DNA from: Streptomyces sp. CB02058
GTDB lineage: Bacteria > Actinomycetota > Actinomycetes > Streptomycetales > Streptomycetaceae
DNA: 64,000 bases
Assembly (NCBI RefSeq): GCF_001905505.1
Contig: NZ_LIPG01000001.1
Span: 1,240,001-1,304,000 of the forward strand
Direction: 5' to 3'
The position numbers were made by a program, and so were the translations under genes. Below the pieces are notes generated by a model, which saw only the letters and a list, made by a program, of their open reading frames with translations, made no database searches and had not been told where the DNA came from. This document shows positions 1 through 9,016 of this stretch, in pieces; position 1 is the first letter of the stretch, and the number at the start of each line of letters is the position of its first letter.

Positions 1-50
1 ACGGGTGCCGCTGGTCCGGCGCGCCTGACGGGCAGTAACCTGGCCCGGAC

Positions 51-704
51 ATGACTGAGGCCACCGGAAGCGCGCGCGTCATCACCCTGCTCGTCGTCGA
101 CGACCACCCGGTCGTACGGGACGGTCTGCGCGGGATGTTCGCGGCGGCGCCCGGATTCGAGGTGCTGGGCGAGGCGGCGGACGGTGTCGCCGCCGTGGAG
201 CTCACGACCCGGCTCGACCCCGACGTCGTCCTGATGGACCTGCGGATGCCGGGCGGCGGGGGAGTGGCCGCCATCGCCGAACTCGCCAGGCTCGGTGCCC
301 GGTCCAGGGTGCTCGTCCTCACCACGTACGACACGGACTCCGACACGCTGCCCGCCATCGAGGCGGGCGCGACCGGATACCTCCTCAAGGACGCGCCCCG
401 CGACGAGCTCTTCACCGCCGTACGCGCGGCGGCCGACGGCCGCACCGTGCTGTCACCCGCCGTCGCCTCACGCCTCGTCTCGCGGGTGCGCGCCCCGGCT
501 CCGGGCCACGAACCGCTCTCCGCGCGCGAGCGCGAGGTGCTCGGACTCGTCGCCCGGGGGACCTCCAACCGCGAGATCGCCGCCGAGCTCTTCATCAGCG
601 AGGCGACCGTGAAGACCCACCTCACCCATGTCTTCGCCAAGCTCGGCGCGAAGGACCGCGCGGCGGCCGTCGCCGTCGCCTACCAGCGCGGCATCCTCGG
701 CTGA
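51..704 (+). CDS. NarL/FixJ-family response regulator
   Basis: DNA-binding response regulator of 217 aa. The N-terminal receiver domain (about residues 11-125) carries the acidic pocket D17/D18, the phospho-acceptor Asp63 in VLMDLRMPG, Thr92 and Lys113 in YLLKDAP. A LuxR-type helix-turn-helix fills residues 155-215 (LSAREREVL...NREIAAELFISEATVKTHL). Length and architecture match a complete NarL-type regulator. The cognate sensor kinase is expected just upstream, outside the window. No Shine-Dalgarno precedes the ATG. A TAACCT box ends 9 nt upstream, so a very short leader or coupling to an upstream gene is possible. It converges on glgX with a 15-nt gap. The signal it answers to cannot be told from sequence. 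Confidence 0.93.
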   Translation: MTEATGSARVITLLVVDDHPVVRDGLRGMFAAAPGFEVLGEAADGVAAVELTTRLDPDVVLMDLRMPGGGGVAAIAELARLGARSRVLVLTTYDTDSDTLPAIEAGATGYLLKDAPRDELFTAVRAAADGRTVLSPAVASRLVSRVRAPAPGHEPLSAREREVLGLVARGTSNREIAAELFISEATVKTHLTHVFAKLGAKDRAAAVAVAYQRGILG

Positions 705-719
705 GCCCCCGCCGTCCCG

Positions 720-2954
<2,235 letters not shown>

Positions 2955-3108
2955 CTCTCGGCCTCCTGCGGCTCTTCGGACCGGTACCCGGAGAGAGGGC
3001 GTACGGCGTCCCGGCCGCGGCCTTCCTGGTGTGGTCCTCCCCCTTTGTTCTGCCCACGGCGGGCCCCGCACTCACGTTTCCCCGGGGCGACGGCATCGTT
3101 GGGGGAGC

Positions 3109-4329
3109 GTGAACCACGTAGCGAAGAGAGCACGGGCGGGTTCGGCCGCCGTGCGGACATGGGCAGGACTGTTCACCGTGCTTGCCGTACTGACGGGCTG
3201 CACCGGGACGACACCGTTCTTCGGGGACGACCGCGCACCCGGGGACGCGATCCGGATCGTCCCCGAGGACGGCGCCGAGAACGTGGGCGCCGGCACCCGG
3301 CTGGGCGTGACCGTCCCCGACGGACGGCTCGAACGGGTGAAGGTCACACGGATCGAGGACGCGGAACACCAGGAGGTGCCGGGCCGGATCGCACAGGACG
3401 GCCGGTCGTGGGCCCCCCGGGACAGCGGGTACCGGCTCGGGCTGGCCGGGAGGTACACCGTCGAGGCGGTCGCGGTCGACGGCGACGGCCATCGCTCGGC
3501 CCGCAGCACCACCTTCACCACGCTGGTCCCCAAGGACCGCTTCATCGGCTACTTCAAGCCGGAGAACCGCTCCACGGTGGGCACCGGCATGATCGTCTCC
3601 TTCGACTTCAACCGGCCGGTGACCAAGCGTGCCGCCGTCGAGAAGGCCATCAGGATCACCACGGAACCCGAGGTGGAGGTGGTCGGCCACTGGTTCGGCG
3701 CGGACCGGCTCGACTTCCGCCCCGCCACCTACTGGGAGCCGGGCACCGAGGTCACCGTCGAGGTGGGCCTGCGCGATGTGGAGGGCGCCCCCGGGGTCTA
3801 CGGCAGCCAGCGCAAGAAGGTGACCTTCCGCGTCGGGCGCTCCCAGACGTCACTGGTCGACGCCAGGGCGCACACCATGGAGGTACGGCGGGACGGCGAG
3901 CTCGTCAGCACCGTGCCGATCTCGGCGGGCGCCGAGAAGAGGACCACGTACAACGGGAAGATGGTGGTCTCCGAGCTGCACGAGGTGACCCGGATGAACG
4001 GCGACACCGTCGGCTTCGGCGGTGAGTACGACATCAAGGACGTGCCGCACGCCATCAGGCTGACCAGGTCCGGCACCTTCCTGCACGGCAACTACTGGGA
4101 GTCCCCGGACATCTTCGGTTCGGAGAACACCAGCCACGGCTGCATCGGGCTGCGTGACGTGAAGGGCGGAAGCTCGGACACCCCGGCCGGATGGTTCTTC
4201 GAGCGGACGCTCGTCGGTGACGTCGTCGAGGTCGTCAACTCCGCCGACAGGACCGTCGCCCCGGACAACGGCCTCGGCGGCTGGAACCTCGACTGGCCCC
4301 GGTGGAAGGCGGGTTCCGCCCTGCGCTGA
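3109..4329 (+). CDS. L,D-transpeptidase lipoprotein (first of two)
   Basis: Cell-wall enzyme forming 3-3 crosslinks between meso-DAP stems of peptidoglycan. From the GTG at 3109 it is 406 aa, with a hydrophobic signal and lipobox VLTGC (Cys31), so a membrane-anchored exported lipoprotein. Two Ig-like segments follow, then the YkuD catalytic domain with HGNYW and the signature SHGCIGLRD, nucleophile Cys345. This order matches mycobacterial LdtMt2-like proteins. The frame runs further upstream but that part lacks a signal peptide. GTG follows GGGGGAG closely. It stands 5' of a close paralogue (4534-5793) and a hairpin at 4351-4375 separates them. Which of the two carries the main activity is unknown. 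Confidence 0.92.
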   Translation: MNHVAKRARAGSAAVRTWAGLFTVLAVLTGCTGTTPFFGDDRAPGDAIRIVPEDGAENVGAGTRLGVTVPDGRLERVKVTRIEDAEHQEVPGRIAQDGRSWAPRDSGYRLGLAGRYTVEAVAVDGDGHRSARSTTFTTLVPKDRFIGYFKPENRSTVGTGMIVSFDFNRPVTKRAAVEKAIRITTEPEVEVVGHWFGADRLDFRPATYWEPGTEVTVEVGLRDVEGAPGVYGSQRKKVTFRVGRSQTSLVDARAHTMEVRRDGELVSTVPISAGAEKRTTYNGKMVVSELHEVTRMNGDTVGFGGEYDIKDVPHAIRLTRSGTFLHGNYWESPDIFGSENTSHGCIGLRDVKGGSSDTPAGWFFERTLVGDVVEVVNSADRTVAPDNGLGGWNLDWPRWKAGSALR

Positions 4330-4350
4330 CCCCCGGTCCGACCTGCGCGG

Positions 4351-4375
4351 GTCCCGGAGGAACACCCTCCGGGAC
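4351..4375 (+). terminator. Hairpin terminator after first L,D-transpeptidase
   Basis: Perfect 10-bp inverted repeat gtcccggagg / cctccgggac with a 5-nt loop, 21 nt after the stop codon. No U-tract follows, as usual in Streptomyces. It suggests the two transpeptidase genes are separately transcribed, at least in part. Confidence 0.65.
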
Positions 4376-4533
4376 CACCCGGGTGGCCCGTGGGGCGACT
4401 TGGGACGGAACGGTGACATTCCGGGGAACTCTTCCCCACGTGCGGTGTGATTATCTTGCGCGGAGCGTGCATGTACAGCGCGCGGGGGTGCGGGCCATGG
4501 CGGGGCCAGGCCGTGCGAGGGGAGACGACCACA

Positions 4534-5793
4534 TTGAACGGGCAGCCGATATCGGGGGAGCGGGCCGGTACGAGCGGGGGACGGCGCGGGCGGCGCGGCA
4601 CCCCCGGACTCCTCGCACCGGTCGTGGGTGTGCTGCTGTTGCTGGTGACCGCCTGCGGCGGGAACGCGGCCGCCGGCGACGCGGACGGCAAGGGCGGGAC
4701 GGGGAGCGCCAAGCCCGCCGACACCAGCGCCTCGCAGGCGGTGGTGACCATCGCGCCGAAGGACGGCGCCGACGACGTGGCGACCAGCGGGGCGCTGAAG
4801 GTCTCGGCGGCCAAGGGCAAGCTGAGCACGGTGAAGGTGGCCGACCCCAAGGGCAAGGCCGTGGAGGGCAAGATAGCCGAGGACGGCCTGAGCTGGGTGC
4901 CCGACCGCCACCTGGCCGCCGCGACCAAGTACACCGTGCACGCGGTCGCCAAGGACGACAAGGGCCGCCAGTCGGCCAAGGACACCAGCTTCACCACGCT
5001 GGTCCCGCAGAACACCTTCATCGGCCAGTACACGCCCGAGGACGGCTCGACCGTCGGCGTCGGCATGCCGGTCTCGATCCACTTCACCCGCGGCATCACC
5101 GACCCGGCCGCCGTGGAGAAGGCGATCAGCGTGACGGCGGAGCCCGCCGTGCAGATCGAGCCCCACTGGTTCGGGAACGACCGCCTCGACTTCCGTCCCG
5201 AGAACTACTGGGCGGCGGGCACGAAGGTGACCCTGCGTCTGGACCTCGACGGCGTCGAGGGGCGCCCGGGGGTCTACGGCAAGCAGGCCAAGACGGTGAG
5301 CTTCACCATCGGCCGCAGCCAGGTCTCCACGGTCGACGCGAGCTCCCACCGCATGAAGGTGGTCCGCGACGGCAAGCAGATCAAGGACATCCCGATCTCC
5401 GCGGGCGCGCCGGCCACCACCACGTACAACGGCCAGATGGTCATCAGCGAGAAGCTCAAGGTGACCCGGATGAACGGTGACACCGTCGGCTTCGGCGGCG
5501 AGTACGACATCAAGGACGTGCCGCACGCGATGCGCCTGTCGACCTCGGGCACCTTCATCCACGGCAACTACTGGGGCGCGTCCAGCATCTTCGGCACGAC
5601 CAACACCAGCCACGGCTGCGTCGGTCTGCGGGACGTGCGCGGCGCCTGGGACAGCAAGACGCCCGCCGCGTGGCTCTTCGACAACTCCCTCATCGGCGAC
5701 GTCGTGATCGTCAAGAACTCCAAGGACAAGGTGATCCAGCCGGACAACGGCCTCAACGGCTGGAACATGGACTGGGCGGAGTGGATCAAGTAG
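4534..5793 (+). CDS. L,D-transpeptidase lipoprotein (second paralogue)
   Basis: Exported 3-3 crosslinking transpeptidase of the YkuD family. The TTG at 4534 (GGGGAG nine nt upstream) gives 419 aa, with an Arg-rich n-region, a hydrophobic core LLAPVVGVLLLL and lipobox VTAC (Cys41). A Lys/Asp-rich linker leads to two Ig-like segments and the catalytic domain with HGNYWG and SHGCVGLRD, nucleophile Cys362. It shares long identical stretches with the gene upstream (for example TRMNGDTVGFGGEYDIKD), so the pair arose by tandem duplication. An ATG at 4471 with GGAG five nt upstream is a credible alternative start that would lengthen the n-region. A strong terminator follows at 5814-5852. Confidence 0.9.
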   Translation: MNGQPISGERAGTSGGRRGRRGTPGLLAPVVGVLLLLVTACGGNAAAGDADGKGGTGSAKPADTSASQAVVTIAPKDGADDVATSGALKVSAAKGKLSTVKVADPKGKAVEGKIAEDGLSWVPDRHLAAATKYTVHAVAKDDKGRQSAKDTSFTTLVPQNTFIGQYTPEDGSTVGVGMPVSIHFTRGITDPAAVEKAISVTAEPAVQIEPHWFGNDRLDFRPENYWAAGTKVTLRLDLDGVEGRPGVYGKQAKTVSFTIGRSQVSTVDASSHRMKVVRDGKQIKDIPISAGAPATTTYNGQMVISEKLKVTRMNGDTVGFGGEYDIKDVPHAMRLSTSGTFIHGNYWGASSIFGTTNTSHGCVGLRDVRGAWDSKTPAAWLFDNSLIGDVVIVKNSKDKVIQPDNGLNGWNMDWAEWIK

Positions 5794-5813
5794 ATCCCCT
5801 CCCGTACGCGGAG

Positions 5814-5852
5814 GACGGGCCCGGTGCTGTGACCAACGGCACCGGGCCCGTC
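5814..5852 (+). terminator. Terminator after second L,D-transpeptidase
   Basis: Perfect 14-bp inverted repeat gacgggcccggtgc / gcaccgggcccgtc with an 11-nt loop, starting 20 nt after the stop codon. Confidence 0.85.
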
Positions 5853-5867
5853 GCCGTTAGCGACGGT

Positions 5868-5880
5868 TAACCTGCTCACC
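5868..5880 (+). promoter_or_regulatory. Putative -10 box for a leaderless enoyl-CoA hydratase mRNA
   Basis: TAACCT at 5868-5873 ends 7 nt before the ATG at 5881, and no Shine-Dalgarno lies in between. This spacing would start transcription at or next to the start codon. The -35 region is not recognisable. Inference only. Confidence 0.4.
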
Positions 5881-6648
5881 ATGACCGTAACCCTCGAAGT
5901 AAGCGACAACGTCGGCACGATCCGCCTGGACCGGCCCCCGATGAACGCCCTGGACGTCGCCGTCCAGGACCGGCTGCGCGAGCTCGCCGAGGAGGCGGGC
6001 CGGCGCGACGACGTGCGCGCGGTGATCCTCTACGGCGGCGAGAAGGTGTTCGCGGCGGGAGCGGACATCAAGGAGATGCGGGAGATGGACCACACGGCGA
6101 TGGTCGTGCGCTCCAGGGCGCTCCAGGAGTCCTTCACCGCCGTGGCGCGCATCCCGAAGCCGGTGGTCGCCGCGGTCACCGGCTACGCCCTGGGCGGCGG
6201 CTGCGAGCTCGCGCTCTGCGCCGACTTCAGGATCGCCGGGGACAACGCGAAGCTCGGCCAGCCGGAGATCCTGCTCGGGCTGATCCCGGGCGCCGGGGGC
6301 ACCCAGCGCCTCGCCCGGCTCGTCGGCCCGTCCAAGGCCAAGGACCTCATCTTCACGGGCCGTCAGGTGAAGGCCGACGAGGCCCTGACGATCGGTCTGG
6401 TCGACCGTGTGGTGCCCGCCGCCGAGGTGTACGAACAGGCCCGCGCCTGGGCCGCCCGGCTGGCCGCGGGCCCGGCGCTGGCGCTGCGGGCCGCCAAGGA
6501 GTCCGTGGACGCGGGTCTGGAGACGGACATCGACACCGGGCTGACGATCGAGCGCAACTGGTTCGCCGGCCTGTTCGCCACGGAGGACCGGGAGCGGGGT
6601 ATGCGGAGCTTCGTGGAGGAGGGGCCGGGCAAGGCCAAATTCCTCTGA
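5881..6648 (+). CDS. Enoyl-CoA hydratase/isomerase family protein
   Basis: Crotonase-fold protein of 255 aa, the standard length, expected to hydrate 2-enoyl-CoA in fatty-acid beta-oxidation or a related acyl-CoA pathway. The oxyanion-hole segments are visible: FAAGADIKEM near residues 59-68, and GYALGGGCELALCADFRIA near 102-120. In the catalytic region QPEILLGLIPGAGGTQRL the Glu positions are conserved, so it is probably a true hydratase rather than a remote family member. It sits between two hairpins and is probably monocistronic. Its start lacks a ribosome binding site and looks leaderless. Substrate chain length cannot be inferred. Confidence 0.9.
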   Translation: MTVTLEVSDNVGTIRLDRPPMNALDVAVQDRLRELAEEAGRRDDVRAVILYGGEKVFAAGADIKEMREMDHTAMVVRSRALQESFTAVARIPKPVVAAVTGYALGGGCELALCADFRIAGDNAKLGQPEILLGLIPGAGGTQRLARLVGPSKAKDLIFTGRQVKADEALTIGLVDRVVPAAEVYEQARAWAARLAAGPALALRAAKESVDAGLETDIDTGLTIERNWFAGLFATEDRERGMRSFVEEGPGKAKFL

Positions 6649-6701
6649 CCGAAAGTGAGTTGCGTACAAGGGCGCAGAGGTTCATCCATGCGGGCGGATT
6701 A

Positions 6702-6732
6702 GCTGGACCTTAAGGGGACCTTAAGGTCCAGC
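6702..6732. promoter_or_regulatory. Tandem 11-bp repeat forming a 12-bp inverted repeat
   Basis: Two perfect adjacent copies of ggaccttaagg (6705-6715 and 6716-6726), each containing the palindrome ccttaagg. The whole also forms a perfect inverted repeat gctggaccttaa / ttaaggtccagc (6702-6713 and 6721-6732). Copies one helical turn apart suggest a cooperative operator. A terminator for the hydratase gene is the alternative reading. Confidence 0.5.
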
Positions 6733-6811
6733 GCCCGTTCCGCTCGTGCAATTACTCGATCCACTCGTGTCGTCGCAGGTGGTAGTGGGTGCCGGTCCCC
6801 CTTTTCTGCCC

Positions 6812-6854
6812 CCGGCATATGCCGGAGAACCAACCCGGAATGACTGGTTCCGGG
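6812..6854. promoter_or_regulatory. Further palindromes in the leader of the HATPase gene
   Basis: A 14-bp perfect palindrome ccggcatatgccgg at 6812-6825 is followed by the inverted repeat cccggaa-N7-ttccggg at 6834-6854. Both lie 46-88 nt before the next gene, where promoter and operator elements are expected. Confidence 0.45.
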
Positions 6855-6899
6855 TAGGGGATTCCGTCGGAACGGTCACGGAGAGCGTTCTGTGCGGCC

Positions 6900-7415
6900 A
6901 TGATGGTGAGCATGGCGGGCCTGGAGGGTGTGGAGCAGCCGCGACCGCGCAGCAGCGCGACGGCGGCACGCTGGATTGCTGCCGGCGATGACGAACAGGC
7001 GTTCAAGGCGCTGGAGTTGTTCGGGAATCCGACGGAGGACGAAGTCCGTCTGCCGTCCCGCCCGGAGTCCGCCGCCACCGCGCGCCGGATCACCTCGTGC
7101 GTGATGCTGCGCCAGTGGCAGCTGCCCGCGCAGACGGCCGAGCACGGGGTGCTGCTGGTCTCCGAGCTCGTCGGCAACGCGGTGCGGCACACCGGGGCCC
7201 GGGTCTTCGGTCTGCGGATGCTGCGGCGCAGGGGCTGGGTCCGGATCGAGGTGCGCGACCCCTCGCGCGGGCTGCCGTGCCTGATGCCGGTCCGCGAGAT
7301 GGACGTCAGTGGGCGGGGGCTCTTCCTCGTCGACAAGCTCTCCGACCGCTGGGGCGTGGATCTCTTACCCCGCGGGAAGACCACCTGGTTCGAGATGCGC
7401 ACCTCCGACCGCTGA
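6900..7415 (+). CDS. HATPase-domain regulatory protein (anti-sigma kinase-like), TTA codon
   Basis: Small protein of 171 aa with a single GHKL/HATPase_c domain of the RsbW/SpoIIAB-like class that is very abundant in Streptomyces. The N-box is ELVGNAVRHTG (residues 89-99), the G1-like motif is RDPSRGLP (119-126) and the G2-like motif is GRGLFLVD (138-145). It has no sensor, dimerisation or phosphoacceptor histidine region, so it probably acts as a serine kinase/anti-sigma factor or in related partner switching. Its partner is not encoded nearby. Codon 156 (7365-7367) is TTA, so translation should need the bldA tRNA. Start sites at 6900, 6903 and 6912 are all possible, with no strong Shine-Dalgarno. 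The leader contains several palindromes. Confidence 0.82.
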   Translation: MMVSMAGLEGVEQPRPRSSATAARWIAAGDDEQAFKALELFGNPTEDEVRLPSRPESAATARRITSCVMLRQWQLPAQTAEHGVLLVSELVGNAVRHTGARVFGLRMLRRRGWVRIEVRDPSRGLPCLMPVREMDVSGRGLFLVDKLSDRWGVDLLPRGKTTWFEMRTSDR

Positions 7416-7420
7416 CACGC

Positions 7421-7466
7421 AGAAGCCCCCGGGTCGGCCGGGGTGGGGGCCGCGTCGGGGGCTTCT
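7421..7466 (+). terminator. Terminator after HATPase gene
   Basis: Inverted repeat agaagccccc (7421-7430) / gggggcttct (7457-7466), 10 bp perfect, with a GC-rich loop that can pair further. It begins six nt after the stop codon. Confidence 0.75.
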
Positions 7467-7795
7467 GAGGGGGCCGTGGAATGGGGGGTGTGTCCACGGC
7501 CGCACAGGGGACCTGGCTCGGGTCGGAGGAGGTCGTGCCACCGACTATGGCAGACGGGCGACCCCGTAGCCAAAGCCGCATAACCGCCAAAACCGGATAA
7601 ATGCGTCCATTCGCCTTCGCAATCATAGGTGCGATGGGTCACTTGCCTGGCATTCTTTGCATATCTCTCACATTCGCTTGGTGATTCATTGATCACTGCC
7701 CGGATGTGTCCCACCCGTCCTTCCGCTCGTCCCGTCCTACTCTGCTCGGGTCTCGGGGAACGGAGCACCCGAACCGACCGGCGAGGTGGACGGCC
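7467..7795 (+). other. Intergenic region before the NodB-like lipoprotein gene
   Basis: About 330 nt without a gene. The part 7540-7700 is distinctly richer in A/T than its surroundings and probably holds the promoter of the next gene. No clear -35/-10 pair, operator palindrome or RNA gene was recognised. Confidence 0.4.
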
Positions 7796-8632
7796 ATGAG
7801 CGCTCGCAGGACCGGGGTGCCCCGACGGGGCGCCCTGCGGGCGGCTGCCGGAGCGCTCGTGACCGGTGCGTTCGCCCCGGGATGCGCACCGGACGGAACC
7901 CCACCGCCGGACGGAACCCCGCCGCATGCGGACCGGGCACCCGCTGCCCGGCCGAACAAGGAGCGCGCGGGGAGCGGGCACAAGGCCCACGGCGCCGCCC
8001 GCCCCGCCCCCGCCCCGCGCCGCTTCCCCGGGCATCCGGTCCAGATCGAGCACGGCCCCGCCGATCGCCCGCGCGTCGCCCTCACCTTCCACGGCCGGGG
8101 CGACCCGGCCCTGGCCGTGGCCGTCCTCGCCGAGGCCGAGCGGGCGGGCGCCCGGCTCACCGTCCTCGCCGTCGGCAGCTGGCTCGACGAGTACCCCGGC
8201 ATGGCCCGCCGCATCCTCGACGGCGGACACGACCTCGGCAACCACACGCAGAGCCACCTCGACATCAACGCCCTGGACGAGAGGCGGGCGTACGAGGAGA
8301 TCACCGGCTGCGCCCGGCGGCTGCGGCGGCTCACCGGGTCGATCGGCACCTGGTTCAGGCCCTCACGCGCCCGCCGCGCCACCCCGCTCGTCACGGAGCT
8401 CGCGCGCCGGGCCGGATACCCGCAGGTCCTGTCCTACGGGGTGGACTCCCTCGACTTCACCTCGCCCGGCACGGCGGCGGTCACCCGCAAGGTGGCCGGT
8501 GAACTCCGCAACGGCTCGGTGGTCAGCCTGCACTTCGGCTACCGGGACACCGTCGCCGCGCTGCCCCTCCTCCTGACCGAGATCCGCCGGCGCCGCATGC
8601 GCGCGGTCACCGCCACGGAGCTGCTGACCTGA
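7796..8632 (+). CDS. NodB-like polysaccharide deacetylase-family lipoprotein, atypical motif 1
   Basis: Secreted lipoprotein of 278 aa. The n-region has twin arginines (PRRGALRA) and a lipobox-like APGC (Cys30). A Pro/Ala-rich linker (31-80) precedes a NodB-type fold. Motif 2 is intact as NHTQSHLD (His150 and His154, metal ligands). Motif 1, normally TFDDGP, reads TFHGRGDP (97-104), so both usual aspartates (catalytic base and metal ligand) are shifted or missing. Motif 3 (RxPY) is also replaced, by FRPSRARR. Either it belongs to a divergent actinobacterial subfamily that uses the later Asp, or it binds glycans without deacetylating them. GAGGTGG before the ATG supports the chosen start. Confidence 0.82.
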   Translation: MSARRTGVPRRGALRAAAGALVTGAFAPGCAPDGTPPPDGTPPHADRAPAARPNKERAGSGHKAHGAARPAPAPRRFPGHPVQIEHGPADRPRVALTFHGRGDPALAVAVLAEAERAGARLTVLAVGSWLDEYPGMARRILDGGHDLGNHTQSHLDINALDERRAYEEITGCARRLRRLTGSIGTWFRPSRARRATPLVTELARRAGYPQVLSYGVDSLDFTSPGTAAVTRKVAGELRNGSVVSLHFGYRDTVAALPLLLTEIRRRRMRAVTATELLT

Positions 8633-8757
8633 CGCCCGCGGCCCATGCGCCGACGCGCGAGGGGCGGAGTCCGCCCACGGGTGGAGCGCTGCCGTCGCCG
8701 ATCGGACCGCCGGATAATCTGACCTTCGTCAACAACGCACAACGAAGGGGCGGAACA

Positions 8758-8973
8758 GTGGCGGACATCGAGTCGGCACGCAAGGCATTCGAGCGCTTCG
8801 ACCAGAACGGCGACGGCAGCATCACGGCGTCCGAGTACAAGAGCGCCATGGCTCAGCTCGGTGACCCCTACGTCACCGAGACGGTGGCGCAGGCCGTCAT
8901 CAACGCCCATGACGCCAACGGTGACGGCGAGCTCACCTTCGACGAGTTCTGGGCCTCGCAGAACAAGGCCTGA
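8758..8973 (+). CDS. Two-EF-hand calcium-binding protein
   Basis: Acidic protein of 71 aa made of two canonical EF-hands. The loops are DQNGDGSITASE (residues 15-26) and DANGDGELTFDE (52-63), both with D-x-N-x-D-G and a terminal Glu, so both should bind calcium. There is no signal peptide or membrane segment, so it is cytoplasmic. Its size and make-up match the small calmodulin-like Cab proteins of Streptomyces, proposed calcium buffers or sensors. The GTG start has GAAGGGG about nine nt upstream, and a GATAAT-type -10 lies further upstream near 8713. It is probably monocistronic, ending at the shared terminator at 8975. Confidence 0.92.
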   Translation: MADIESARKAFERFDQNGDGSITASEYKSAMAQLGDPYVTETVAQAVINAHDANGDGELTFDEFWASQNKA

Positions 8974-8974
8974 C

Positions 8975-9009
8975 CCGCACCGGACCGGCGGGGTGCCGGT
9001 CCGGTGCGG
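8975..9009. terminator. Bidirectional terminator between EF-hand and amidase genes
   Basis: Perfect 15-bp inverted repeat ccgcaccggaccggc / gccggtccggtgcgg around a ggggt loop. It sits directly between two convergent genes, one nt after the EF-hand stop and seven nt before the amidase stop on the other strand. Confidence 0.88.
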
Positions 9010-9016
9010 AGGCCGG

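Noticed and set aside
4400..4470. Sigma-E-like promoter before the second L,D-transpeptidase
   Set aside because: A ggaac-like element is present, but no matching -10 at the correct spacing was found.
8975..9009. 15-bp inverted repeat considered as an operator
   Set aside because: It stands between two convergent stop codons, which fits a bidirectional terminator and not promoter control.
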